The notes under the pieces are model-generated. The model did not search any database. It saw only the letters and a list, made by a program, of their open reading frames with translations, and had not been told where the DNA came from. Positions 18,401-28,427 of a stretch of 64,000 nucleotides of DNA are shown here, one piece after another (within the stretch, counting starts at the first letter, position 1; each line of letters begins with the position of its first letter). Source of the stretch: Argyresthia goedartella (Eukaryota; Arthropoda; Insecta; Lepidoptera; Argyresthiidae); contig OX463822.1 in assembly GCA_949825045.1 (NCBI GenBank), positions 32,800,703-32,864,702 of the forward strand. Direction: 5' to 3'. The translations under genes and the position numbers were made by a program.

Positions 18401-21063
18401 ATAGTTTTAAGGAAGAAACCACCGCGATCGAGTCTGTCAAATGTGTAACAAAAATACACCAATCTGGGGGTTTCGAAATTCGCAACTGGACTAGCAATAT
18501 TCCAGCTGTTCTCGACAGCGTGCCCGCGTCGACCCTAGGTACTGCTGCTATAAAGTTCAAAGTCGATAAGCAGTCTCAAGGGGAACGCACACTTGGTCTT
18601 ATATGGTACCCGGCTGAAGATGCGCTAGGCTTCGACGTGTCGATGAAACGCATTCCTTTCGACATTATCGATGGTAAGAAAAAGCCTAGTAAAAGAATAT
18701 TACTTCGCGTCATAATGTCTGTTTTTGATATTTTTGGCTTGTTAGCTCCATTTATCATTCAAGGTAAAATTATGCTTCAGGACACTTGGAAGTCGAATGT
18801 CAACTGGGATGACCCTATCACCGATGAAATCCACAACAAATGGGTTCAATGGCTCGGGATACTGCAACTGATTGCTAAGGTAAGAATACCTAGGTGCTAT
18901 TTATCTAGCGCACAGCGCTCGACGGGTGGGAGCGAGACGGATATACATCCTCAACCCCGTCCGCCGACGGTACGTACTCCCGCGCCCGCGGTAGCATCAG
19001 CTGATAGCGATTATAATGACCTACAGCTACATGTATTTTCCGATGCAAGCTTGCAAGCAATGTGTGCTGTGGCCTACTGGCGCTGGATAAACAAAGAAGG
19101 ACAAACTGTGGTTGCATTTGTTGCCAGTAAAACTCGAGTCGCCCCGGTGAAACCTATGACCGTAGTTCGTTTGGAATTACAAGCGAGTGTCTTAGCCGCT
19201 AAATTAGCGGACACTATTGTCAAAGAGCATAAACTTAATGTCACGCGTAAATATTTTTGGTGCGATTCGATAGTCGTTTTGCACTGGATCAATAATGATT
19301 CGCGCAATTACAATGTTTTTGTCGCGAACAGGTTAGGGGAGATTGATGATTTGACGCAGAGCAAGGAGTGGAGATATATACCTACCAAATTAAATATTGC
19401 TGATTTAGCAACACGTGATACATTTGATCACTCGCTTTTCATTGGCGATTGGTTAAACGGCCCTACATTTTTATTACACGATGAGTCATCGTGGCCCCAG
19501 CATACAATTGCTTACAAAAATTGCAGTACTACTACAAGTAGTGATTTAGAGTGTGTAGCCGTAGTCCAAAATGCATCATATACTACGCCACCATCTGTAC
19601 CAGAGCCGGAGCGTTTTTCCTCGTGGCTACGTTTGAAGAGGGCCACGGCGAACGTTCTACTTTTTATAGGTAAGTGTAGGAAACAAAACTTTGAAATGTC
19701 CTGTGAACTGCTGCAACAGGCGGAACGTTTGCTAATTAAATACTCACAGGCACAATCCTTTGGCGAAGAGCTGGCAGCTGTGAAAGAAAAAAAATGTATT
19801 AGTCGCTCTAGTAAGTTACTACGCCTATCACCTTACCTTGACGAGTACGGGATCCTCCGGTGCGGCGGCCGCATAGACGCTGCTTCTGGTGTACCATCTG
19901 AAACAAAGAGACCAGTAATCCTGGAAGGCGGCAACCAGGTTGCTAAGTTAATTGTAAGACACTACCACATAAAGTTGGCTCACGGTAGTCAAGAAGCTGT
20001 CGTGAACGAGGTGAAGCAACTTTATTGGTTGATTAGGTTAAGGCCTACTGTTAAAAACATCGTGACACAATGCATGTTGTGTCGAATGAGAAATTGCAAA
20101 CCTCAGGTGCCCCGCATGGGTGACTTACCTCCCGGTCGAATGGCGCACAATTTTCGTCCATTTACTCACTGCGGCCTAGATCTTTTCGGGCCTATGGAGA
20201 TCGCCGTCGGTCGTCGTCGGGAAAAAAGGTATGGGGTCCTATTTACCTGTCTAACAGTTCGAGCCGTGCATCTCGAACTTGTACCGAATCTTACCTCTGA
20301 CTCCTTGATCCTGGCTCTGCGGCGGATGGCTTCACGGCGTGGTTGGCCTCGTTGTCTCTACTCCGACAATGGGACGAACATGCGTGGGGCTGATACGGAA
20401 CTGAAAAAAGCTCTGGTGGAGCTCGACCGTGACGCTTTGAAGCTAGAAGGTATGAACGTTGGTCTAAAATGGGTTTTTATTCCCCCAGCAAGCCCGCACT
20501 TCGGAGGCACTTGGGAACGTTTAGTTCGTAGCGTAAAAACGTCCCTAAAGGTAATTTTAAACGAGCGCGCTCCTAGAGAAGAAGTTTTAAGCACGCTGAT
20601 GACCGAGGTAGAAAATATGGTCAATGGTCGACCACTGACACACGTTTCAGTGGAGCCTGGTAGCATGGAAAGTCTTACGCCAAATCATTTCCTTTTGGGC
20701 AGCTCGTCTAATCTTCCTACCATTGGTTCATTCACTCAGGAAGACCTGGACTTGCGCAAGCAGTGGCGTAAGGCTCAGTGTTTAGCCGACATGTTCTGGC
20801 GTAGATGGAGAAAGGAGGTACTACCGGAGCTTAACCCAAGAAGAAAGTGGCAGCAAGAATTAAATCGTCAACTGCAGGTAGGTGATTTAGTCTACATTGT
20901 GGATCCCGATTCGCCCCGCAATGTTTGGCAGAAAGGTCTGGTGGAAAAAGTACTTCCCGGGAAAGATGGTCGAATCAGGGTCGTGGAAGTTAAGACTAAG
21001 TCAGGCTACCTACGACGCCCTGTGGCGCGCGTCGCATGGATTCCAGTTGATGCTGAGTGCTGA
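15448..21063 (+). CDS. BEL/Pao gag-pol polyprotein, intact, 1871 aa
   Basis: A single frame starts at the first ATG after the primer site; a second ATG lies six codons on. Order of domains: gag with a DUF1759-like region (~205-350, LPNFSGDPIEWLQF), zinc knuckles (~424 CMYCRAGKHKLTEC and ~458 CYKCLAARHDRETC), retropepsin-type protease (DUF1758, DDGST at ~561), reverse transcriptase with YMDD at 979-982, RNase H-type domain (VFSDAS at ~1194), integrase zinc-binding region (~1505-1545), integrase core with acidic residues D1578, D1640 and E1690, and a C-terminal DUF5641-like region (~1765-1865). This is the full set for a self-moving BEL/Pao element. With no stop or frameshift and a perfect target duplication, the copy may still be competent. 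Part of gag (~500-530) is Pro/Glu-rich and locally GC-rich. Confidence 0.95.
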   Translation: MYRTPAMVNTRRQNAAFGVSEKQDADNQDDAANQSAQNLPEENLPESPDQKTPENVGSSKKLERPSLPSAPGSKASAMSTSSSVNARRRKLELIAEEQKAKIRMELIDKRLQCEIAALDDEENYSPRNSEVNSRIHIEKWLERSQHESHDPVPQTVQSNGACPPPPSAPASHDGTVMLANALKDLSATVTANCGNANMLSRMSTPRDLPNFSGDPIEWLQFKMAYEDSTQLCNYSDRENVWRLRKCLQGAAKEAVSALLITVSTPDSIMSTLQLRFGNPDVIVGKIMSDIRKLQPMSPEYHKDIVTFSVKIKNFVAAVRAVGREEYLKGVNVATTVLSKLPAVLISKWADYSYALIAEGRKPRLEILADFLNEEAIKISTTANISAISGISARSENKPQKFVDNNNSASRAFPLLVQSDQSEYKCMYCRAGKHKLTECRKFKKALRKDRWSHVKRSGICYKCLAARHDRETCPAPTCDKNGCGAAHHRLLHYVPSARDASAAPQSEPTPAPPEPESEPARPATDTQTVAHVNANSYKVLLKVVPVKIHGPRGVIHTSALLDDGSTISLVSEELAARAGLRGRPDTVRVRGAWSDSELELKSSVVKMNISGMDNKMHSLTIRTCKNLNLPVQNISLVDCLQFDNLKFLKNQNSLFFDTDLKPELLIGQDNYHLLAPIVCKIGKQMEPSLTLTALGWCVHGVVSAPSSARTQSASLLFITEQHFEVQRELQELHDEVKRSFAIDALGVSSKPRLNADDERARKQLDESAVLVNGRWYVSLPWKDPNCKMNDSYDTALKRFKSVEKKMESNQDFAGRYVERVQHLFDNDYASQLTGNDIYPQRTWYLPHFGVDNPNKKKLRLVFDAAAKTKGLSLNDYLLTGPDLLVSLFGIMLRFRQYRVALTGDIKDMFLRVKINHEDQNCLRFLWREKSSDPIKTYNMTSLIFGANCSPFVAQYIKNKNAARYELSMPSAVDAIQNQHYMDDYIDSFKEETTAIESVKCVTKIHQSGGFEIRNWTSNIPAVLDSVPASTLGTAAIKFKVDKQSQGERTLGLIWYPAEDALGFDVSMKRIPFDIIDGKKKPSKRILLRVIMSVFDIFGLLAPFIIQGKIMLQDTWKSNVNWDDPITDEIHNKWVQWLGILQLIAKVRIPRCYLSSAQRSTGGSETDIHPQPRPPTVRTPAPAVASADSDYNDLQLHVFSDASLQAMCAVAYWRWINKEGQTVVAFVASKTRVAPVKPMTVVRLELQASVLAAKLADTIVKEHKLNVTRKYFWCDSIVVLHWINNDSRNYNVFVANRLGEIDDLTQSKEWRYIPTKLNIADLATRDTFDHSLFIGDWLNGPTFLLHDESSWPQHTIAYKNCSTTTSSDLECVAVVQNASYTTPPSVPEPERFSSWLRLKRATANVLLFIGKCRKQNFEMSCELLQQAERLLIKYSQAQSFGEELAAVKEKKCISRSSKLLRLSPYLDEYGILRCGGRIDAASGVPSETKRPVILEGGNQVAKLIVRHYHIKLAHGSQEAVVNEVKQLYWLIRLRPTVKNIVTQCMLCRMRNCKPQVPRMGDLPPGRMAHNFRPFTHCGLDLFGPMEIAVGRRREKRYGVLFTCLTVRAVHLELVPNLTSDSLILALRRMASRRGWPRCLYSDNGTNMRGADTELKKALVELDRDALKLEGMNVGLKWVFIPPASPHFGGTWERLVRSVKTSLKVILNERAPREEVLSTLMTEVENMVNGRPLTHVSVEPGSMESLTPNHFLLGSSSNLPTIGSFTQEDLDLRKQWRKAQCLADMFWRRWRKEVLPELNPRRKWQQELNRQLQVGDLVYIVDPDSPRNVWQKGLVEKVLPGKDGRIRVVEVKTKSGYLRRPVARVAWIPVDAEC

Positions 21064-21083
21064 GTCAGCACTAGGGTGGGATA
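21064..21083 (+). promoter_or_regulatory. Probable polypurine tract
   Basis: The 20 bases between the stop codon and the 3' LTR include AGGGTGGGATA next to the LTR, the expected place for the plus-strand primer. Confidence 0.5.
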
Positions 21084-21607
21084 TGCTAGCGACGCGTTCC
21101 ATTTTTAATTTGATAGCCATAATTACTTACCTATAGTATGTAGATTATAAATATTACGAACGCTCCTTAGAACTTTCCAGGTGAGATGACTATGTCTTGC
21201 CCGCGGCTTTGCCTGTCCGCACTCAATGTTTATAGAACCAAATATACTTTTGTATCTTTGTATTAAAACGTAAATAAAACACATAAGCTGTTAGTTTAAA
21301 GTAACTCTTTATATGACCTAATCTGTTGTAATTTTATTACGTACAATGTTTGTCTAATCCTAAGTGTGAAATGTTAAAACATTCAGACAAATCATTTAGT
21401 TTTATGTATAGAGAATGTGATGTGACTTAGTTTGCACATTTCGCCGCGCTGGCGCGCGGCGCTGTCGTCAGTCGTTTTGTTTTCAACTCATTCATAGGCA
21501 ACACCGCGTCTGTTTTGTAATTTTGATATTTCTTTGTGTGTTGCACAATATACGTTTATTCAGAAGTATTTCGGTCTTTTTACTCATCGAGCATCGCGCC
21601 GTCTACA
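21084..21607 (+). repeat. 3' LTR of the BEL/Pao element
   Basis: 524 bp, TGCTAGCGACGCG to CGCCGTCTACA. Versus the 5' LTR it has a 4-bp insertion (TTCA near 21491) and about a dozen substitutions. Confidence 0.93.
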
Positions 21608-21609
21608 AA

Positions 21610-21790
21610 AGCGTTGGATCTACTAAGATCATACCTAAGCAATAGAACTCAAAAGGCAGAAGTTAACGGCGTTAAATCTTATGGATCGGGTGTAAAAATT
21701 GGCGTTCCACAAGGTTCCATATTAGGCCCTTTCTTATTCCTGGTATATATTAACGATCTGCCTTTCGTGATGGAAGACGTCTCGCTGAGA
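21610..21790 (+). pseudogene. LINE reverse transcriptase fragment
   Basis: Reads ALDLLRSYLSNRTQKAEV then GVPQGSILGPFLFLVYINDL, RT palm motifs close to those of the LINE at 42202-43614. It starts at the BEL/Pao target site and ends abruptly at ~21785. Confidence 0.8.
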
Positions 21791-23721
21791 TATTTACTGT
21801 GGCCGATTGTCCACCGTAACCGAGTCATGACGTCCGATCGAATAAAATGCGACGGTTGATGAACAATCGTCGTCACGTCATTTTTAAATCGGCACGTGGT
21901 AGTCTCTTTCTCGGTCACGGCAGAGGTGGACAAACGCCCTAAGACTAAAACTTAGTTGCATAGAATAGAATAGAAATAGCATGGTAACTTGTGAATGCGA
22001 GAAACTAAGGCTTGGGTAGTTCGTGTTATTATATTTGGGCAAACACTGGGAAGTGCGAATTAGTTCATGAACCGCTGACTTGGAAGCTCTACGGAGTTGG
22101 CGTAGTTTAATCTTAGTTGAGAATGGAAGTTTGTAAGGATTTTGACTCTCGTACTGCGAGTAGCATACGTTAGACTGGCGGTATAAGGATCCCTTGTGGT
22201 TCGGCTGATTGATCCACCTCAATTTCAGATTACTGGTTGATAGACTCTAGACCAAGACCAAGAAAGGAAGTCCTAGTAGAGAAATTTGTCGAAATACCAC
22301 AAAGAAAGACCTGATGATTGGATCTAACCAAGCAAACGAAACACTAGATCTTAAAGCATTTATGGAGTCAAGAGTTATTGTATATGTGGTTTGCAAAAAG
22401 ATTCATTGGTTTCAGTATGATTCATTGGAAAATATTTTTTATGGTCTCGTTCTTTTCATTAATTCAATGTATACTTTGATAAATCTCATTCCTACGAAGT
22501 CTGCCTCACTCTATCTACTTATTGCTCGTTGGCTCTGATGATTGCATCTTAGTCGCCGAGCTGGTTGGAAAGGAAAAGAAAAGAAAATAAAACTAAGATA
22601 AAGTGGACAGGAGGGAGGCAATCACAGCCCTCTTCGTTTTGAAACTGAACACAGACTGTAGTTTCCGGAAAATTTCAGAAAAGTTATATCACATTTTTTA
22701 AAGGAAATATAAGATTTACCAGTGACATTGTAATTTTCTACCGTTTTACCTGATCTTTATGGGATGACATATCTATTCGTGCCTATATTACTCGGGAAGA
22801 CGTAAGGGTTATATGGTATTGTATGTGGCATATATATCTACATTGGTTTAAAAGATGATGGAACAAACATTCTCTCATATATGTACAGTATACATATTTC
22901 CTAAAGAACATTGACTCGGTTTTTCTTGCAGTCGCATAAAATCCACGTTTCAAGATACAGCGCCATCTTTGTTTTACACATTTTGAAACTCTACTGTCAT
23001 GGAAAACGCTTTCTGTTGAACAATTCCTTCAAATTAAAATATCAGAGTGCGGTATTTGTCCAATATCTTCGCGACTAGGTGTAGAGCTGTGGCGAATAGA
23101 GATGGGAATGGCGGTTAAGTTTAATTTCGGCTTTGGCAGCTATACATAAGTTGATTAACTACATGATACTGTTGTACACATTGCTGAGAAAAATGATAAG
23201 TACGCAAACTTTTAATACAATAACAACAGCTCACTTTCCGTTGTTTAAAATAATCATAGGTCAGGGAGGAATTATAGTAAGGTGTTAATATAACTTGATC
23301 CATATTGGCTAAAACTATAATGATTCTTCTACGAATGTAACAACTATGTCTAGCAGTCCATTTTACAGTAATTTTAATCCACAGCTAATTAGAATCAGTA
23401 TATGTCAAAATGACGTTTAGTTTGTGGGAAGTGTGTCTTATGGGGGACGATATTTATATATTTATAGGGGGATAATATTTTCGGCCGAATCATACATAGC
23501 CGAAGCCGGTACCATTACCATCCCTACAGGCCACCGCAATATATTGTCACGCAATATCGCGGGCGCGCGACGAATTTGGTGCCGCAATACCAGGGAACAC
23601 AGCTGATCCTGTGTCTCACAAGAACCTTTAAAAAAACAAACAAATAAACAGAGCTTTTTCCACACGGCGTTGGAAAGGCACAGTTGCACCCGTTAAGGCA
23701 GTAATTAAATACTTCATTTCA
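21791..23721. other. No feature recognised
   Basis: A minus-strand open frame at 21884-22222 (contains SSKSAVHELIRTSQ-like text) was examined but matches no family I know. The remainder is AT-rich with no repeat structure I can define. Confidence 0.35.
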
Positions 23722-23992
23722 CGACCCGAATGGCCGAGTTGGCAGTAACCCTGCCTACGAATCCAAGGGTACCGGGTTCGACTCCCCGTGGGGGCAAATA
23801 TTTGTTTGATGAGAATGGATGTTTGTACCCTAGTCATGGCTGTTTATCTATCTAAGTACAATATTTATCTATACAAGTATGTGTATCGTTGTCTAGTAAC
23901 CAAGATACAGGGAATCCTAGTTTGGGGATAGCCCCAAAAATTGATCTAGATCGATGTGTGTAAATAGTGTCTAAGGTATTATTATTATTATT
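23722..23992 (+). mobile_element. tRNA-derived SINE (family B)
   Basis: The head reads CGACCCGAATGGCCGAGTTGG (A-box region) and CCGGGTTCGACTCCCCG (B box), typical of a tRNA-like polymerase III promoter. The body includes GATACAGGGAATCCTAGTTT and the 3' end is a (TTA)n tail at ~23978-23992, like many LINE-mobilised SINEs. It is distinct from family A in both head and body. Confidence 0.8.
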
Positions 23993-24021
23993 TAATCAAT
24001 CTTCGTGAACGAGACATATTG

Positions 24022-24215
24022 ACGACCTCTGTGGCTCTGTGGTTGTGGCTCTGCGTACCATGCGAGAGGTCCCGGGTTCGATCCCCGGCTGGGCGTGAAG
24101 AAAAGGCCCCAGGTCTTGGATGTTTGTGTGTGACTGTTTCTGGTTGTCACGACACGTGTGGGGCCAAAGGCAGTGTACCTGTTTGTAAATGGTTTATTTA
24201 AACGCACATACAAAC
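24022..24215 (+). mobile_element. tRNA-derived SINE (family A)
   Basis: Starts GACGACCTCTGTGGCTCTGT, B box CCCGGGTTCGATCCCCGG at ~24070, then the family body GTCTTGGATGTTTGTGTG. It lies directly upstream of the 70-bp satellite. Confidence 0.85.
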
Positions 24216-24264
24216 TATTGAATTGCGCACGAAATTTAGGGGCGAAGGGGTCAGGTCAGGTCAT

Positions 24265-26574
24265 GGTAGGTGAAGGTTAATGAGGGTGTGTGAAGCGAGC
24301 CAACCTTCGTGTTAGGTTGATATGTAAGAATAAAGGTAGGTGAAGGTTAATGAGGGTGTGTGAAGCGAGCCAACCTTCGTGTTAGGTTGATATGTAAGAA
24401 TAAAGGTAGGTGAAGGTTAATGAGGGTGTGTGAAGCGAGCCAACCTTCGTGTTAGGTTGATATGTAAGAATAAAGGTAGGTGAAGGTTAATGAGGGTGTG
24501 TGAAGCGAGCCAACCTTCGTGTTAGGTTGATATATAAGAATGAAGGTAGGTGAAGGTTAATGAGGGTGTGTGAAGCGAGCCAACCTTCGTGTTAGGTTGA
24601 TATGTAAGAATAAAGGTAGGTGAAGGTTAATGAGGGTGTGTGAAGCGAGCCAACCTTCGTGTTAGGTTGATATATAAGAATGAAGGTAGGTGAAGGTCAA
24701 TGAGGGTGTGTGAAGCGAGCCAACCTTCGTGTTAGGTTGATATGTAAGAATGAAGGTAGGTGAAGGTTAATGAGGGTGTGTGAAGCGAGCCAACCTTCGT
24801 GTTAGGTTGATATGTAAGAATAAAGGTAGGTGAAGGTTAATGAGGATGTGTGAAGCGAGCCAACCTTCGTGTTAGGTTGATATATAAGAATGAAGGTAGG
24901 TGAAGGTCAATGAGGGTGTGTGAAGCGAGCCAACCTTCGTGTTAGGTTGATATGTAAGAATGAAGGTAGGTGAAGGTTAATGAGGGTGTGTGAAGCGAGC
25001 CAACCTTCGTGTTAGGTTGATATGTAAGAATAAAGGTAGGTGAAGGTTAATGAGGGTGTGTGAAGCGAGCCAACCTTCGTGTTAGGTTGATATATAAGAA
25101 TGAAGGTAGGTGAAGGTTAATGAGGGTGTGTGAAGCGAGCCAACCTTCGTGTTAGGTTGATATGTAAGAATAAAGGTAGGTGAAGGTTAATGAGGGTGTG
25201 TGAAGCGAGCCAACCTTCGTGTTAGGTTGATATGTAAGAATAAAGGTAGGTGAAGGTTAATGAGGGTGTGTGAAGCGAGCCAACCTTCGTGTTAGGTTGA
25301 TATATAAGAATGAAGGTAGGTGAAGGTCAATGAGGGTGTGTGAAGCGAGCCAACCTTCGTGTTAGGTTGATATGTAAGAATAAAGGTAGGTGAAGGTTAA
25401 TGAGGGTGTGTGAAGCGAGCCAACCTTCGTGTTAGGTTGATATATAAGAATGAAGGTAGGTGAAGGTCAATGAGGGTGTGTGAAGCGAGCCAACCTTCGT
25501 GTTAGGTTGATATGTAAGAATGAAGGTAGGTGAAGGTTAATGAGGGTGTGTGAAGCGAGCCAACCTTCGTGTTAGGTTGATATGTAAGAATAAAGGTAGG
25601 TGAAGGTTAATGAGGGTGTGTGAAGCGAGCCAACCTTCGTGTTAGGTTGATATATAAGAATGAAGGTAGGTGAAGGTCAATGAGGGTGTGTGAAGCGAGC
25701 CAACCTTCGTGTTAGGTTGATATGTAAGAATGAAGGTAGGTGAAGGTTAATGAGGGTGTGTGAAGCGAGCCAACCTTCGTGTTAGGTTGATATATAAGAA
25801 TGAAGGTAGGTGAAGGTCAATGAGGGTGTGTGAAGCGAGCCAACCTTCGTGTTAGGTTGATATATAAGAATGAAGGTAGGTGAAGGTCAATGAGGGTGTG
25901 TGAAGCGAGCCAACCTTCGTGTTAGGTTGATATGTAAGAATGAAGGTAGGTGAAGGTTAATGAGGGTGTGTGAAGCGAGCCAACCTTCGTGTTAGGTTGA
26001 TATATAAGAATGAAGGTAGGTGAAGGTCAATGAGGGTGTGTGAAGCGAGCCAACCTTCGTGTTAGGTTGATATATAAGAATGAAGGTAGGTGAAGGTCAA
26101 TGAGGGTGTGTGAAGCGAGCCAACCTTCGTGTTAGGTTGATATGTAAGAATGAAGGTAGGTGAAGGTTAATGAGGGTGTGTGAAGCGAGCCAACCTTCGT
26201 GTTAGGTTGATATATAAGAATGAAGGTAGGTGAAGGTCAATGAGGGTGTGTGAAGCGAGCCAACCTTCGTGTTAGGTTGATATATAAGAATGAAGGTAGG
26301 TGAAGGTCAATGAGGGTGTGTGAAGCGAGCCAACATTCGTGTTAGGTTGATATATAAGAATGAAGGTAGGTGAAGGTCAATGAGGGTGTGTGAAGCGAGC
26401 CAACCTTCGTGTTAGGTTGATATGTAAGATTAAAGGTAGGTGAAGGTCAATGAGGGTGTGTGAAGCGAGCCAACCTTCGTGTTAGGTTGATATGTAAGAT
26501 TAAAGGTAGGTGAAGGTCAATTAGGGTGTGTGAAGCGAACACACCTTCATGTTAGGTTGATGTATAAGAATAAA
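24265..26574 (+). repeat. Satellite/minisatellite array: 33 units of 70 bp
   Basis: Units begin GGTAGGTGAAGGTTAATGAG and end TATGTAAGAATAAA. Thirty-three start every 70 bp from 24265, with almost no indels; the last (26505-26574) is the most diverged. Three linked variant sites (GGTTAA/GGTCAA, TATGT/TATAT, TAAA/TGAA) define unit types arranged in 210-bp higher-order blocks. Units ~5-10 and 19-21 follow one three-unit order, and units 22-29 follow another. The unit matches the interior of MITE family C (TAGGTGAAGG ... CCTTCGTGTTAGGTTGA ... ATGTAAGAA at 34018-34090). There are no spacers, so it is not a CRISPR array. Confidence 0.97.
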
Positions 26575-27269
26575 TAAACCATAAATTCCCGAACAATCAA
26601 TACATTTTGGCCGATCAGCTGCGCGATTAGAATGGAGGAGTAAAAAATAAAGAATGTCTGATCAAACCGGTTTTATAGTAAAAGTTAGTGAGCACTGTTA
26701 GACTCTGTTACCCTTTCGGGGATATTCTATTTGGGCTCTCAACCTTCATTTCTCATCATTATTTCCAACCTTAAGCCTTGGTAATATATAATTTTTAAAA
26801 GCAATTTTTAAAAGAATTCTAAAAATCTATCTGTGGGAGTTTCTACGCCCTCCTTCTCCCACCGTGGTCCAATGTGGAGAAGTGGCAAAAAATGACCATT
26901 GCAAAGCATATGTCAATATCTACAGTCAAAGAAAAGAAATGTGAAAATGGCATGTGTGTAACCCCACTATCAAATTGTGGGAAACCGGATCAACCCCTCG
27001 CTAGGTAGGACGGCGGGAAGTGTTTTATTGCCAATTTGTGCCTGGCGTTGAGGACATATTTGTCCAAACTATTTAGTATATTAGCCGCTAGGTTTAAGGA
27101 AAAGATGTATAACTTACTTAGTTATTAGTTTAACACCCTGGGAACACTTTTAGGGCTATGTTAGTTAAACTTTTAAAGGAAAAAACAGCTGTCCTCTTTT
27201 GACCCACGACGACATCAACAGTAATATGCGTTTGGGTTAGAGGTTGTTTGTGTGTGTGTGAATGTTCAT
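26575..27269. other. Unassigned, with one dispersed repeat copy
   Basis: Bases ~26815-26935 are an inverted copy of the repeat at ~3030-3176 (CTGTGGGAGTTTCTACGCCC). Nothing is recognised in the rest. Confidence 0.4.
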
Positions 27270-27422
27270 GGGCGTACCCAGGTAGGGGCAGGGGGGGGCT
27301 GCTGCCCCCCCCCCCTAGAAGATAAAATAAACGTCAACGTTTTTTGTTTCAATATACCTGACCAACCAACTTCTCGAAACAGGTATGAGCTGCCCCCCCT
27401 AGCTGAAATCCTGGGTACGCCC
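27270..27422. mobile_element. 153-bp MITE with GGGCGTACCCAGG ends
   Basis: Perfect 13-bp inverted ends: GGGCGTACCCAGG (27270-27282) and CCTGGGTACGCCC (27410-27422). Just inside, GGGGGGGCTGCTGCCCCCCC is G/C-run rich. No target duplication was identified. Confidence 0.7.
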
Positions 27423-27520
27423 TTGTGTCCGTTACCATTTTCCTGGAACATTATTGAACCGGTTTGATGCGGTTTTTTTCACTAAACGGCTATAATTTCA
27501 GAGCAGGTTTCGTAGATAGG

Positions 27521-27790
27521 TGACGACCTCTGTGGCGCAGCGGTGTGGCTCTGCCAATACCATGCGAGAGGTCTCGGGTTCGACCCCGGCTGGGGGTAAA
27601 GGAAAAAACAATCCCCAGGTCTTGGATGTTTATATGTGTGTGATGTCCCTGTTTCTGGTTCCCACGATACAGGGTATCCTAGTGTGGGGCCAGAAGCAAT
27701 GTATGTGCCTGTATGTAAATGTTTATGTTTATGTATATGTTTTACGGTTGTAGACCACCAGTGGGCGCTGCAGCAGCCACATCGGTTGAG
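27521..27790 (+). mobile_element. tRNA-derived SINE (family A), longest copy
   Basis: GACGACCTCTGTGGCGCAGCG at the start, B box CTCGGGTTCGACCCCGG, body GTCTTGGATGTTTATATGTG and GTTTCTGGTTCCCACGATAC, 3' part ATGTAAATGTTTATGTTTAT and a GTGGGCGCTGCAGCAGCC end. The best copy for defining the family. Confidence 0.85.
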
Positions 27791-28236
27791 GCCTGAGGGC
27801 TTCTCAGAAACTATTTAGCCGTTTCCGATACGGTTATGGCATTATTAGCAGCAAGGTTGCATAGGGGTGTTTTTTTTTTTTTTTTTTTTTATTATTTCTA
27901 AAATTATACTGTTGTTTCCATACCCCTTGTGTATATGTATACACATGTGTGAGTCATGGTTAAGTGTAAGATCTAGACAGGGTTAAGAACACTTAAACCT
28001 TTACTGAATACTAACCCATATATTGTTTCATAGGGTTTGAACTTTATTACCAAGCAATAGGGTTCCATCGCCCAATCGCGATTCATTTCGGGTCAGGCCA
28101 TGCATTAAGGGGTTAATAATATAATAACTAAAATTGCTAGTTCGTAGCCAACCGCAACTGCAAGCGACGTGTCGCCGACGCGAGTGAGCGAGATAGCGAG
28201 CGTAGTTACCTGGGCGAGTGAGCGAGACATTGAGTA
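27791..28236. other. Unassigned; poly-T run and a possible piggyBac-type MITE end
   Basis: A ~22-nt T run lies at 27869-27890. CATGCATTAAGGGGTTAA at ~28101-28117 resembles the ...AAAGGG|TTAA end of piggyBac-type elements, but the matching other end was not found. Bases 28140-28210 share sequence with an inverted stretch near 54770 (dispersed repeat). Confidence 0.35.
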
Positions 28237-28420
28237 TATGCAACTGGCGCTGTGGTCGTGGCTCTAACTACCATGCGAGAGATCCCGGTTTCGATCCCCG
28301 GCTGGGGAAAAAGAAAAAAATCCCCTGTCTTGGATGTTTGTAGTGTGTGTGATGTCTCTGTTTCTGGTTCCCACAACATTGTGGGGCCAGAAGTAATGTG
28401 CATATAAATAAAGGCTGGTA
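28237..28420 (+). mobile_element. tRNA-derived SINE (family A)
   Basis: Head GGCGCTGTGGTCGTGGCTCT, B box CCCGGTTTCGATCCCCGG (slightly mutated), body GTCTTGGATGTTTGTAGTG and GTTTCTGGTTCCCACAAC. Confidence 0.8.
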
Positions 28421-28427
28421 TTTAATC

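Larger units (their letters stand above)
14889..21612 (+). mobile_element. Complete BEL/Pao LTR retrotransposon with AAAGC target duplication
   Basis: Two direct LTRs (14894-15413 and 21084-21607) enclose one uninterrupted gag-pol frame. The five bases before the 5' LTR (14889-14893) and after the 3' LTR (21608-21612) are both AAAGC, the 5-bp duplication expected for this superfamily. The LTRs differ by about a dozen substitutions plus a 4-bp insertion over 520 bp (roughly 2-2.5%), most of them near the 3' end of the LTR, so the insertion is fairly young. No envelope frame follows pol. Confidence 0.95.

Noticed and set aside
23735..23800. True tRNA gene at the SINE B head (also at the family A heads)
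   Set aside because: A and B boxes are present but continue into shared SINE bodies and tails; several copies with the same body exist.
24265..26574. CRISPR array
   Set aside because: Repeats are continuous 70-bp units without unique spacers, in a eukaryotic context.
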